Of a DNA stretch of 64,000 nt, positions 49,061 to 59,330 are shown in pieces. How positions within the stretch are numbered: position 1 is the first letter of the stretch; each line of letters opens with the position of its first letter. The notes beneath the pieces were generated by a model, which was not told the origin of the DNA, did not search any database, and saw only the letters and a program-made list of their open reading frames with translations. Source of the stretch: Cristatella mucedo (lineage: Eukaryota; Bryozoa; Phylactolaemata; Cristatellidae); the NCBI GenBank assembly GCA_009760855.2, contig WPIO01000032.1:436501-500500 (forward strand), read 5' to 3'. Made by a program: the position numbers and the translations under genes.

Positions 49061-49524
49061 CCGCAAGAAATAAGATGACATGTCGGACGACCACTGTCAA
49101 TACAGCAAAGCTACGGGTCCAATCATTCTAGCAGCGACGTTTGCAGAGTAAGCGTGCACACGAAGGTGCTTGCTCAACATCAGTCGAGGTTCGTGATCCT
49201 GCTTGATCCGTACGTCGGTTCAACATGTTCTCGAAAAGAATTTTAGGCTACATTGTGACAGATTGTTTTGGACAGTATTATCAACCCATTAAAATTACAC
49301 ATACTTGAGCATCTACAGTACCTTCTTTAAGCAATAAACACTGCTTTTGTAGCTGTCTAATAGCCTTTGTAGCTGCCAAAAACAGAATCGATTCAAGCCT
49401 CGAACCTTTAGAGAGCGGCTAATAACTTGCTGCCACTGAGTTTTAGCCCAAGGGTAAGGGGTACGCTTTGCAAAAACAGATCTATCGGGTATATATCGAG
49501 ACAAAAACTATGCTATAAAAATAC

Positions 49525-49645
49525 AGCCCCTTAACTCAGGCAGGTTTGAGTCCAGCAGTGGGCGATCCTTTATTGCACAATGCAAGGAAAAATAATATCG
49601 GTTAAGACTCTTTTGCCTCTACATAATCTAGGCTTTTGAACCATG
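49525..49645 (+). mobile_element. SINE-1 fragment, unit 4
   Basis: Same remnant as 12815-12935. Confidence 0.55.
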
Positions 49646-49914
49646 TAACCTTAGGTGTAGCAGTAATACACACTCGCCTATGCCGACAGTAATGCAAGCA
49701 GTATCATTCATGTATCCCCTATGACCGAACGTGCTCGATGCTGGAGGCATTTTGTAAGTGTCCTTTAAATAGAGTGCACTCACGTGTTCGGAAAAATAGA
49801 TGTGCGTGGTTCCGATTTGAAGAGAATTTGCGTAGGACTAGAGTGGATTGAGGTATTCTCCAGTGCAACCCCAGTCGGTTGCAGTGCATTTCATTATACC
49901 CACAATGAGATTAG

Positions 49915-52117
49915 CAATAATAATAATAATAATGATGCATTTGCAAAAATCCTTAGATAAATGAATCTCATTCTAGGCACTTTACAAGTGTTGCAAAGGA
50001 AGCGGTAAAGTATTACTTAGTGCTAACATTCACATAATATTAATAATAATAACTAGAGTAATAGTACATTTGTATAGCGCCCTCAGATAACTATATCTCT
50101 CTCTAGGCACTTTACAGACCAAGCATTACAAAATGTTTGGTGGTAAAGTCTGCAAGCAGCAGGCAAAGTATAAGCAGGTACATGCATACGAAGGATGAAT
50201 CACAAAGACCCACCAAATGCTGTAATACTCAGGTGCATTTTAAGCTTCTTTTTAAATGTCATGTCTGGGGACATTGTGACATGAGTCGGTAGTGAGTTCC
50301 AGGCTTTGGGAGCATAGGAACTAAATGCAGGGTCTCTAACGGCTTTGAGGTTCGCACGAGGTATGGCTAATCGAATTGAGTCAGAACAGGACGTTGAAGG
50401 ATTCTTCACCTAGTGGGGGAGTAGTTCTGATGGGTTGGCTGGAGCCAGAGAATAAAGAGACCTAAAAGTAAGAGACAGATCATTGAAGTCGATTTGCTGC
50501 TGGATTGGGAGCCACTGCAGGTCGGCGAGAAGTGGTGTGATATGGCATTTGCGACGCTTACGACAGATGAGCCTAGCTGCAGAGCTTTGCACCAGCTGGA
50601 AGCGCCTGATTGCAAATCCTGATAGACTAGCAAGCAGTAAGTTACAGAAGTCAAGATGCGATGTCACACATGCATTAACCAATTTAGATGTGTCAGCCCT
50701 GTCTTAACAAGCCCGAATTTTCGCAACTTTATGTAGCTGAAAGTGGGCAGATTTGACTGTGGAACTGATGTGCTCGTCTAACGGAAGGTCACTTCGGAAT
50801 ACGCAACCTATATTAAATGCAGATTCAGCAGGAGATATTCTGGCAGAGCCGATTTTAGGCTTTCTAATTTATGAATACTATTTGGTTTTTCTATAAATAC
50901 TAAGTTGTTTTTGTCATCATTCAATTTAAGAATGTTTGCTGCCATCAATTTGCAAACGTCATCAATACATGCAGCAAGAGCACACTGAAAATTCGCCGTG
51001 CTCGAGGCATGGTAGGGATCAAAGCAATGGTCTGCAACTGAGTTTCGTCTGCATAGCAGTGGAAGCCTAGACTGTGCTTGACGATCGCATCGGCAAGAGG
51101 GAGAATGTAATCTATGGAAAGAAGCTGACCGAGCACAGAGCCCTGAGGTACTCCGTACTCAGTACTTAAGTGGTTACTCGGATGATCTTTGTCTGCTAAC
51201 TTCAGTACTCCGGAGTCTCCCAATGAGATAGATCCTGAACCATTGCAGTGCAGTGCCAGTGATTCCGATGCGAGATTCAAGACCACGGAGGACTTTGTGA
51301 ACAATAGTGTCAAAGCTGCTGAAAGATCAAGCAGGACAAGCAGAGAGACTTTACCTTAAGTCTGCATTCATGAGAAGGTCGTTCGTTATGCACCCTAAGC
51401 GATGCTGACTCTGTGCTGCGATTAGCTCTAAATACAGACTGTAACTCACTTTCTAGGTTTGTGGTCTCAATATAAGGGGGTTCAGTTGATCTGCCACAAC
51501 TCGTTTCAGTGTCTTTGATAGGAACGGGAGAAGAGAGACTGTATGGAAGGTGCTCAAAGTCTCTCGGTCTAGGATTGCTGTCTTAATTAGTGACCTGACC
51601 AAAGCCTCTTTGAAAGATGCTTGGACCAGGCCTTAGGCTAAGTACATATGTATAATGTTAATTATGCACGGCAGCAGCAAATCCAAGCATCGTAGAAGTA
51701 GAACAGTAGAATGGGGTCTAGAGGACTACTAGTCTTCCTGGATAGGGAGATACATTTTTGCATAAGGTAACTCGTGGCCTCATTGAACGTAGACATCGAG
51801 GTAGTGCACGTAATCGATGGACACGAGTCCTGTGTTAACGTAATTGAGGACAATGAGTACAAAAGGAATGCCACAACCCTAACGATGGACCCTCTGATCT
51901 TGTCTACTTCGCTGACAAAGAAGCTAGATAAACGATCGGCTTGGTTTTCACACAGATTTATTGGTAAGAAGCTAATCCCGGAGCAGTTAAGAAGACATTT
52001 ACATGTAGATATAAGCATTTTTGAATTGTGCATATGTGATGCAACAATATTTTTCTAGAAGGTAGATTATGTCTTCACCACGGTCGGCTGGTATCATCTA
52101 CAATAGTACCTACCTGC
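49915..52117 (-). mobile_element. Line-A, 3' half, unit 4 and beyond
   Basis: Detached tail at 49915-50002, own tail from 50036. RT motif B and motif C are in one frame (51313-50945: GVPQGSVLG, later YADE), and a linker segment runs at 52033-51662. Unlike in units 1-3 the element does not stop at 51995 but runs on to 52117, is interrupted by a nested insertion, and resumes at 52764. It lacks the 64-base tail insertion. Confidence 0.82.
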
Positions 52118-52763
52118 ATGTGCGATCAGGCGATTGCAGTTGGTGCAAAACTCGGCAGCTAGACTTGTCTGTCGTGAGCGTTGCTGTTGCCACATTACTC
52201 CTATTCTCGCCGACCTGCACTGGCTAGCAGTCAAGCAACGGATTGACTTCAAGGTTTTGTCGCTCACTTTTAGGTCCCTTCATTCTATGGCTCCAGCCTA
52301 TCTTTCAGATATATTACCCCATCAGGCCAAACATCGTACCACCCGCTTTTCGGAATCCAACAGTCTAGAAATACCTTGTACAAACCTTAAATCCTTCGGA
52401 GACCGTGCATTTAGTTCGTATGCTCCCACAGCCTGGAACTCCCTCCCGACCTGTGTCAGAACATCCCCTGACCTGACCACATTTAAAAGGATCCTAAAAC
52501 ACACCCATTTAGGACTGCATTTAGCGGGTCCCTTTGATTCGTCCTTGATGTGCTTATGCGTGCTGACACCGTGCATGCTGCCAATAATTACATTTGCATG
52601 CTGACCCTGTGCATGTCACCCCTAACCATATTATTCATTTTGTTTGTTTTTAAGCATGATTTTACTTACCATTCAATTGCATTTCACTTTGCAGCAAATG
52701 TAAAGCGCCTCGAGAGAGATTAAGTTCTCTGAGGGCGCTTTATCAAGTGAATTATTAATAATA
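52118..52763 (+). mobile_element. Line-A 3' fragment nested in an older Line-A
   Basis: A 5'-truncated but well-kept copy. From 52134 one frame runs 156 codons through LVCRERCCCHITPILADLHW, AYLSDILPHQ and FSSYAPTAWNSLPT to the end of the ORF, then the full 3' UTR, the hairpin (about 52700-52745) and a short ATTATTAATA tail. Similar 'tgcat' sequences flank it on both sides (about 52113 and 52766), as expected for a target-site duplication. It is the best source for the family's C-terminus and 3' UTR. Confidence 0.85.
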
Positions 52764-53660
52764 TTTGCATACATGACGATGGACGTCAATCCTGATCTTT
52801 TAAAGGCTTTCTTAAGTTTGGGCATATTATATACACCTAATTTAATGTCTGCGGTAAAAGTTGGGCTGCTTGGGCGAGGGCTCACATTACGCTTAGTAAG
52901 TGGTGCAAATTTGTTTAGCAGGTCAGCAAGTGTCATGTTGTAGCATTCTACTAATGATAACAGGTCGGATGGAGGTTTGAGCAGCATGGGCAAAGAATAT
53001 ATGTTCGTATCACGGCATAAATGTCAAGGCTCTTGAGGTTTCGTGACCCACAGGTGATTTGGATGCGGAGATCACATTGTAGATTGAACAAGATCTGCAT
53101 ATGGTCTGATGAGCAGGATTTGGTAATAATAGGGGATGATAGCAAACACTTTAGCGAGAATATTTGATCAAGCCTGTGACTTTTGTTGTGAGTGGCGTCC
53201 TGCACATGAGCCACTAGAGAAGTCAGTGCACGAAATTCAGGACATAAAGCGTCTATTAAGTCGTCAAATAAATTTTTAAATCACCCATAACGAAGAAAGT
53301 TTGATTTCTGGCACACATTATTGAAATGGCATTAGAGAAATCTGCGATAAAGGAGGACTTTGTACTTAGTGGGCGATAGATTACATCCACCATTTGCAGC
53401 TTGTTGTCGGAGGGTACTTAAAACAAGAGATTCAAAAGACTGCTTGGAGAGGACTGCAAACGGTTTGTATTTGAGGCTGGAAGGGGGAACACTAGCGACT
53501 CCTCATTCAATTTTTATCGATCTACGGGTAGGAAAAATGAGAAACCCGTTGGAGTGGCATTGGTTATAGCCGGAATGTTATTCAATTTCAGCCAGGTCTC
53601 GTTAAAGTGAGCTGGTCGAGATCGCCATCAATTGCCATCTCATATGTTAATAGGAGTTTA
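52764..53660 (-). mobile_element. Line-A 5' half with AP-endonuclease domain
   Basis: The minus strand continues the element broken at 52117. In order it shows ETWL (codons covering 53592-53600), a frameshift, VIYRPLS, FVMGDLK (decayed GDFN), THNKSHRLDQIF, and SSDH, the usual order of catalytic and structural motifs of the apurinic-type endonuclease of non-LTR retrotransposons. The linker NMTLADLLNKFAPLTK follows. Frameshifts make it inactive. With 49915-52117 it gives about 3 kb of one element. Confidence 0.75.
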
Positions 53661-54898
53661 ACAAACATCGAGCAAAAGTTCCAAAGACAGGCATTAGGTT
53701 GAACTGCAGATGTAATAGTAGGCCTGGCGACCACCAAGTTCGAGCGATTTACATTGTTCTATGGGATATCGGGCAGGGCGGCATGAGACAATGCTTTTAA
53801 CACAGAACGAGCGAAGCCTTTGGCCACCATGGCGGCTCCACTCGGGTTTTCTTTTAGATAAACCCTGGGCACGAATCTCAGCAACCGTACATGTCAAGCA
53901 AAGCAAACGGACGACGCTAGCGTAGCAATACTAGGCGAGCACGATCGAATCCAATGTGCACGTTCGTAACTGTCGATGAAAATAATGCAGAACTACTATA
54001 TACATGTTTGCAATCACTGGGCGAATGTAAGGCCGTAGACTGTGCCTTGACGGGCGCAGCTGAAGCGGCTACATGCAACTAGGCACGACATTTATCAAGC
54101 GGTGCTGTCAAGCAACAATCGGACAACCTTTAAGCATGTCTTAGCTCTGGTAGTTCCGTATTCAATGCTCGATGAAGAGCTTCCGATTTTCGAGAGGGAG
54201 TTCTGCAACGGACAAAAAACGCTGTTAGAGATTGGTATCAAGAGTGCGAAGTGCTACCGTACCTAATGTCATGGTCGGCGGCAACGCGGACAGTGTGAAA
54301 ATGCCTAATATCGTTAGTGGTAGCATGCACAGGGACAGCAAGCCTAGGCATATAAAAGAGAGAAAGCAGTCCCTTTGTGTCGTCTTAAGCTTACAGAAAT
54401 TACGCAGCTGAAAGTAGTCAGGCTGGACAGTAAAGACTTAAACAGATTATATGCATTGACAATAGTAGCGTCGCCGGGAAAAATTGTGAGGGATTTACGG
54501 TAGAGTGCACTCGACTGCAGCGTTTGCCCCCCTATTGCTGTCAAATTCTGCATTGAGGGATATTGTAAGCTTGAAAAGGGCTACAATTAAACTTTGAGTA
54601 CATTGCTCAATAAAAGTTTTTAATTCATATCATTCCTGATCCGATTAGTTGGCATAATGTAGCTTATTGCGGTTGATTTTAGGGTTATTAAGGGCCGCTG
54701 CAATTGATTGTAGTGCATGTAATGAGAACTAAAGTGGTAATTGAAGTGATTTTCAGCAAATAGAATAGAAACGAACATTAAATCCTTTGAAATGAAAGTT
54801 TACGCTTCCACTTTATTATTTCTAGTTACTCTGGGCGAATTGCAGCCAATTGCAGCATTCAAACGAGCTGGTGTACACATACATGGCTTTCGTTATCG
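53661..54898. other. Intergenic, no gene recognised
   Basis: Short open frames only. No repeat family of the window was recognised here. Confidence 0.35.
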
Positions 54899-55050
54899 CA
54901 CACTGGGTTAAGCGGCTGCTTTTCACGACCTCGGTGCAGAGGTTGTGGGTTCAAATCCTGAGGTGGGTGACCCTTTATCGCCACTCCAAGCTGTGGTGAT
55001 AGCCACAAAGGCTCTTCTATCGCTATAAAAAAGGCTGTTTAATTAGCTAA
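54899..55050 (+). mobile_element. SINE-1, clear copy with B box
   Basis: tRNA-like head with 'gggttaagcggctgctttt' and a good RNA polymerase III B box GGTTCAAATCC at 54948-54958. The body is 'gccactccaagctgtggtga' and 'agccacaaaggctcttctat', and the 3' end 'aaaaaaggctgtttaattag'. Not a tRNA gene, because the acceptor and anticodon arms do not close. Confidence 0.75.
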
Positions 55051-55080
55051 TATTTTTTTTTATATAATATAGTTTAATAT

Positions 55081-55223
55081 AATTCATTTATATAGCGCCC
55101 CAAGAGAACTTAATCTCTATTCAGGCGCTTCACATATGCCTCGGGGCTCGAGCCCAAGACCTCAGTCAGACCGTAGTCGGGGCGAGCACCAAGCACCTTA
55201 ACCGCTAGACCAAACCAGCTCGG
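55081..55223 (-). mobile_element. SINE-2, tRNA head joined to a Line-A-type 3' tail
   Basis: On the minus strand a head with a perfect A box (TGGTCTAGCGG, 55212-55202) and a near-perfect B box (GGCTCGAGCCC, 55154-55144) is followed by 'gaagcgcctgaatagagatt' and 'aagttctcttggggcgct', the Line-A 3' hairpin, and an AT-rich end. This is the structure of a SINE that borrows the reverse transcriptase of its partner LINE by sharing its 3' end. Confidence 0.72.
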
Positions 55224-55946
55224 CAATATATGCAGTGAATTCCGAGAGAATGCATTAATGCAATGGTAACAGTTTTGTGGATGCACTTTAAACTGAGTCT
55301 ATGATATATGGAATCTGTTTTAAAGCTTCGTGCTGATGATTTCAGAATGATTTGCAGTGGATAGGAATGGGTCTGTATTCGCCAAGGCCCATTCCGGCGA
55401 TTGCCTAGCTTTTCCGAATATTTAGCGTTAAAAAACGGATGAATTTACACGGAAAATCTCATAAGACGAAACACGTTACTATGTCATAGCAAATTGGCGC
55501 TTGGTGAACCCTATTTTTGGGCATTTTGTATCAGATTGCAGTGGGTTTTCGTATTTGCCCAGCCGCTCGCAGTCGCTTGCAGTTCATTGCACGAGAACGC
55601 CTGTACTTGTTCTTGTGCTGTCGTTCGCATTCGAAAAACCTTGCACATGGGATCTACTTCGCTGTGTGGTGGACTGTGGTCTTATCCAACGCAACTGCAA
55701 GCAGATGCGGTAGATTGCTTGAGAACAAGTTCGCCCAGCGGCACTAAATGTTATTGGCGCACTTTTAGCTTCGCATAATGATAAATGCTATCCAATTTAT
55801 AGCTCTGCCGGTTTCTGGCGGAATGGCAGTCGATTGAAGTGAATTGGGCTGGGCTATGGTGGGTTTCGGGGATTTGAGGTAGCGGCCAGCTTCATCTCAG
55901 CTGATATGCAAGGGAAATAGCTTGCTAAAGTCATACAATTTGGTGG
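55224..55946. other. Intergenic, no gene recognised
   Basis: Three overlapping frames of 70-94 codons at 55494-55778 have no recognisable domain or splice context. Loose 'attgcagtg'-type motifs recur here but do not form a regular repeat. Confidence 0.35.
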
Positions 55947-56840
55947 ATAATAATAATAATAATAATACATTGGATATGGCGCCCATAGAGAACTCATTCT
56001 CTTTCTAGGCACTTTACATGTGCTGCAAAGGAAACACGATCGAATGGTGAGTGCTATCATGCTTGACAAACAACATGGATAATACGGTTAGGGGTGACAT
56101 GCACAGGGTTAGCATGCAAGTGTGGTTAGTGGCATCGTGCAACAGTGTCAGCACTCATAAGCACAAATAGGACGAATTGCAGGAACCCACTAAATGCTAT
56201 CATAAACAGGTGCGTTTTTAATTTCTTTTTCAATGTGATCAAGTCAGGGGATGTAGTGACGCAAGTCAGGAGCGAGTTCCAGGCTTTGGGAGCATGTGAA
56301 CTAAATTTAAGCTCTCCAAAGAATTTGAGGTTTGTACGAGGCATAGGCAAGCAGTTAGTTTCCGAAAAGCGGGTGGTACGATGCTTGGTATATTGGGAGA
56401 GTAGATCTGATAGGTAGGCTGGAGCAAAAGAAAGAAGGGATCTAAAAGTGAGCAACAAATTGAAGTTGATCCATTGCTTGACTGGTAGCCAGTGGAGGTC
56501 AACGAGAACTGGTGTGATGTGGCAAGTGCAACACTCACGACAGACAAGCCTTGCTGCAGAGTTTTGCACCAGATGTAAGCGCTTGATTGCACATGCCAGT
56601 AGGCCAGCAGGCAGTGAGTGACAGAAGTCAAGAAGGGATGTCACAAATGCAGGGACCAACTTGTATGTCGTATCCCTATCTAAATAAGCCCTCATTTTAG
56701 CAATGTTACGTAGCTGAAAGTAGGCAGACTTGATTGTGGTGGTGATGTGGTCGTCCAACGAAAGCTCACTTTGGAACATGATACCTAGATTTCGTGCAGA
56801 TTCAACAGGAAATATGCTGGCAGAGCCAATATATGGATAC
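55947..56840 (-). mobile_element. Line-A, 5'-truncated, long open C-terminal frame
   Basis: ATA tail and hairpin at 55947-56030, 3' UTR, then one uninterrupted minus-strand frame of 243 codons (56857-56126) covering the RT thumb and C-terminal region: SARNLGIMFQSELSLDDHI, LVQNSAARLVCRECCTCH, LHWLPVKQW, AYLSDLLSQYTKH, APKAWNSLLT. It stops abruptly at about 56840, a typical 5' truncation. The open frame suggests a fairly young copy. Confidence 0.85.
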
Positions 56841-57240
56841 ATTAAAAAAGAGTGCATTACACCTTTTAGTTGACCTTTGAGCTTCCCGATGCCTATTTCC
56901 GGTCAATTTTAGCTCAATTGGAGTGAACTGCTATGGCTTTTGTTAATTCGTCCAACGCATGCAGTGCCGGTCCTCCCCCTCCCTGAGCGACTAAGGCCCG
57001 TGTCATCGTGGCACGTGAAAATTTTCTTTTAGGCGGCACTATAATAGGTAGCACTTCGAAGAGAAGTGGGAGTCACCGTAGGGAAGGCTCGGTAGCTGGT
57101 AGAGGCCAAGTTCCTTAGGTCAAAGGCCAAATGCTAAATTAGCTATTGCCTTCTTCTTCTTCTTCTTGATGAGTGTAGGGAACTGAAGCTTTACAGTCTC
57201 AGATCCAAGTCTGTAGGACTCATGTTAATAATTCGCAGGG
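56841..57240. other. Intergenic with a short (TTC)n run
   Basis: A 'ttcttcttcttcttcttg' run lies near 57150. No gene was recognised. Confidence 0.4.
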
Positions 57241-57480
57241 ACCGACATGTGCTCTCTCCGAAAGCCGACTCTGGTAACACCTTTAAAGCCGTCCCTTGTT
57301 ATTTCCAAGCTACTCATATCCTCAACTGGTCCTATAAATGAGCTTCTTACTTTGTCCTTGCTGCTAGAGGAGATGGAATCTGGTAGCAACTGCTTGCACT
57401 GCAGAAGCGGCTTAAGCTTTGCGCTTTGTGCTCTCTATCTTGTATCCCTGCGCAATTCCTACTGACTCTTTGTCGCTTTT
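57241..57480 (+). mobile_element. Probable Line-B C-terminal scrap
   Basis: 'TFKAVPCYFQATHILNWS' parallels the Line-B stretch 'ISAVQSCFFHATHYLNCS' near the end of its ORF. The similarity is short and the remaining bases are too decayed to be sure. Confidence 0.35.
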
Positions 57481-58250
57481 TGGTGTTACAGACTGAGATA
57501 CAATAAACAGAGATACATGACTGTTAAATAGCTGTTTCTCGCAACTCGCGAATGCGATCCTTGATGCCTTAATAAGATTTAAATTGGCTGCAAATTTAAT
57601 GGTCATGACTAGGAAAGAAAAGGTCAAAATCTTGTTCAGTATTTACAATAGTGCGAGGACCAGGTGCTCGAGAGAGAACGAGGATGAGTTTTAGAAGTCC
57701 GATGGCTTCGTGTAGTGAGAGCACCAAACGATGGCTTCGCCCTATTTGCCTCGTCCTAGCTTTTGATTGGTTGGAGGAACGTGTATTCACGATAGAATGA
57801 AGAACTGAAAAATAATTTCAAGCCATGCGTTTGGCTACAGAGTTAAAAATAATCACACTGTCTGACTTGGCTCGAAAAAAAGACGCTGCTGAGCCCGCTG
57901 GATTCTGTCCCTTTTCAGTCTTGGGCGCCATTCAGCCATAGTCAAGTTGACTGTCACTAGTAAACTGCCCTCGCTACTGGAAGTTCGTGACGCAACTAAA
58001 AATAAGAGGAGGTCAATCTGGTCGTCGTAGAACGGCTTGAGAGATTTGCGAATTAAAGATTAATCTCAATTTGCATCTCCCCAATTTGCCAATTTGTGAA
58101 AAGGCGTTTCCAATTGTGCCGGTGGATTTATCGTGTAACCCAGCCGCACCTCAGGCTAAACCCGACCTCGTTTTATTGTAGTGGCGGGCGGAAGTTCTTT
58201 CACACCCACATCATTTTCACACCCACAACCACATTTCACACACACACACA
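57481..58250. other. Upstream region of the fifth gene copy
   Basis: No gene recognised. A CA-rich stretch (58196-58252) ends where homology with the array promoters begins, so the shared promoter region is bounded to about 58255 on the left. Confidence 0.5.
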
Positions 58251-58287
58251 CCCTGGCTTTCGGCACTCAGTTTCCTACGGAAACATG

Positions 58288-58388
58288 CAGTTGGGCGTGG
58301 TTCATGCAAATTTGTAGTCCGCCTCAGGCTAACGCCTGGCGATGAGGCGTGGCGGCTGTAATTAAGGGTCAAGCTCTCCGTATTTATA
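58288..58388 (+). promoter_or_regulatory. Promoter of the diverged paralog, TATA at 58381-58388
   Basis: Contains 'gttgggcgtggttcatgca', 'ggctaacgcctggc', 'taattaagg' and TATTTATA in the same order as the array promoters, with TAATTAA-to-TATA 22 bases and TATA-to-ATG 83 bases. It has a perfect octamer ATGCAAAT at 58304-58311 where the array units read ATGCATAT. Confidence 0.8.
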
Positions 58389-58463
58389 CCCATCGCATCT
58401 ATTTGAAGAAGCACAAGACATCGCCAAGCAGCTCTAGCCAGTTTCAGTACTGCGACGTCAGTC

Positions 58464-59163
58464 ATGAAGACAGCTGTGGTCCTACTAGCTCTGTGCGTTC
58501 TTTCCGTTCAAGGTGAGTGCTCGGCATTCTGTCTCATTCATGTGGCAGCACAGACGTCCAGGCAGAATACTGTTCGTTTCTAGAACGCAGCCGCTTGTTA
58601 CCGGCCTGTAAAGATGCATAGCAAGAAATACCTAAAGCACATAGGAACCCCATGCAATCTTGCCAGGACATCATTTTTTCATTTACTCATTTCAGCGAGC
58701 GGATGGGGTAGAAGAGAAAGCGACGACAACAACAACAACAATAACAACAACAACGCAGGTGGAAACAACAACAACAACAATAATAACAACGGCGGTGGAA
58801 ACAACAACAACAAACAATAATAACAACGGCGGTGACAACAACAACAACAATAATAATAATGGTGGAGGAAACAACAATAACAACAATAACAACAACGCTC
58901 GAGGCCACGCTGAGAAAGCCATCATCAGGAAGGTTCCAGTACCCTACCCGGTGGTGGAGAAAGTTCCGCAACCTTATGAAGTCATCAAGGAAGTGAAGGT
59001 TCCCGTGGAAGTGATCAAGGAGGTCAAAGTACCAGTTGAGGTCGTCAAGGAGGTGAAAGTCCCTTACCCGGTTGTTGAGAAAGTGCCAGTTCCCTATGCA
59101 GTGGTCGAGAAAGTACCTGTTCCGGTGAAGGTTCACCGCGAGTACGAGCCTGAAGCTTGGTGA
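58464..59163 (+). CDS. Diverged fifth paralog of the repeat protein, apparent frameshift
   Basis: Exon 1 58464-58512 (MKTAVVLLALCVLSVQ, donor CAAG|gtgagt, phase 1), 183-base intron ending tttcag at 58695, exon 2 58696-59163. The mature start is A-S-G-W-G-R-R-E-S-D-D, followed by several Asn blocks separated by AGG, GGG or GGD (longer than in the array), ARGHAEKAIIRK, the same six 10-residue repeats, and an ending EPEAW. One extra A (AAA at 58812-58814) in an Asn block breaks the frame. Without it the protein would be about 171 residues. In the repeat part most base differences from the array are silent, which points to a gene kept by selection and so to a sequencing error or a very recent break. 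No AATAAA was seen close downstream. Confidence 0.75.
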
Positions 59164-59228
59164 ATTCGGTATAGAAGCCAGTCGTAAATGTTGGGGTTAT
59201 CTTAAGGGGTACATATGTTGTATATTCA

Positions 59229-59260
59229 AATATATATATAGACATATGTATGTTTGTGTT

Positions 59261-59298
<38 letters not shown>

Positions 59299-59330
59299 TA
59301 CACATATATATGTATGTATACGGATACCTA
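59229..59330. repeat. (TA)n-rich tract after the fifth gene
   Basis: TA and TATG/CATA repeats over about 100 bases, starting about 65 bases after the stop codon. Confidence 0.85.

Larger units (their letters stand above)
43114..51995. repeat. Array unit 4, terminal and without spacer
   Basis: Up to about 50400 it is nearly identical to the others. From there to 51995 it differs more often from units 1-3 than they do from each other, lacks their 64-base tail insertion, and then continues smoothly into further Line-A sequence instead of the spacer. It therefore probably keeps the ancestral right flank of the duplicated segment. Confidence 0.85.

Noticed and set aside
52134-52604. 156-codon plus-strand frame as a host gene
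   Set aside because: It is the C-terminal part of a Line-A insertion, shown by the 'HWLAVKQRIDF' block, the 3' UTR and the terminal hairpin.
54899-55223. tRNA genes suggested by A and B boxes
   Set aside because: No closed acceptor or anticodon stem. The sequences continue into SINE bodies and LINE-type tails, and repeat elsewhere.
54650-56940. Recurring 'attgcagtg' and 'caattgnagtgaa' type motifs, suggesting a satellite
   Set aside because: Spacing and flanks are irregular and I could not align the instances into a repeat unit.
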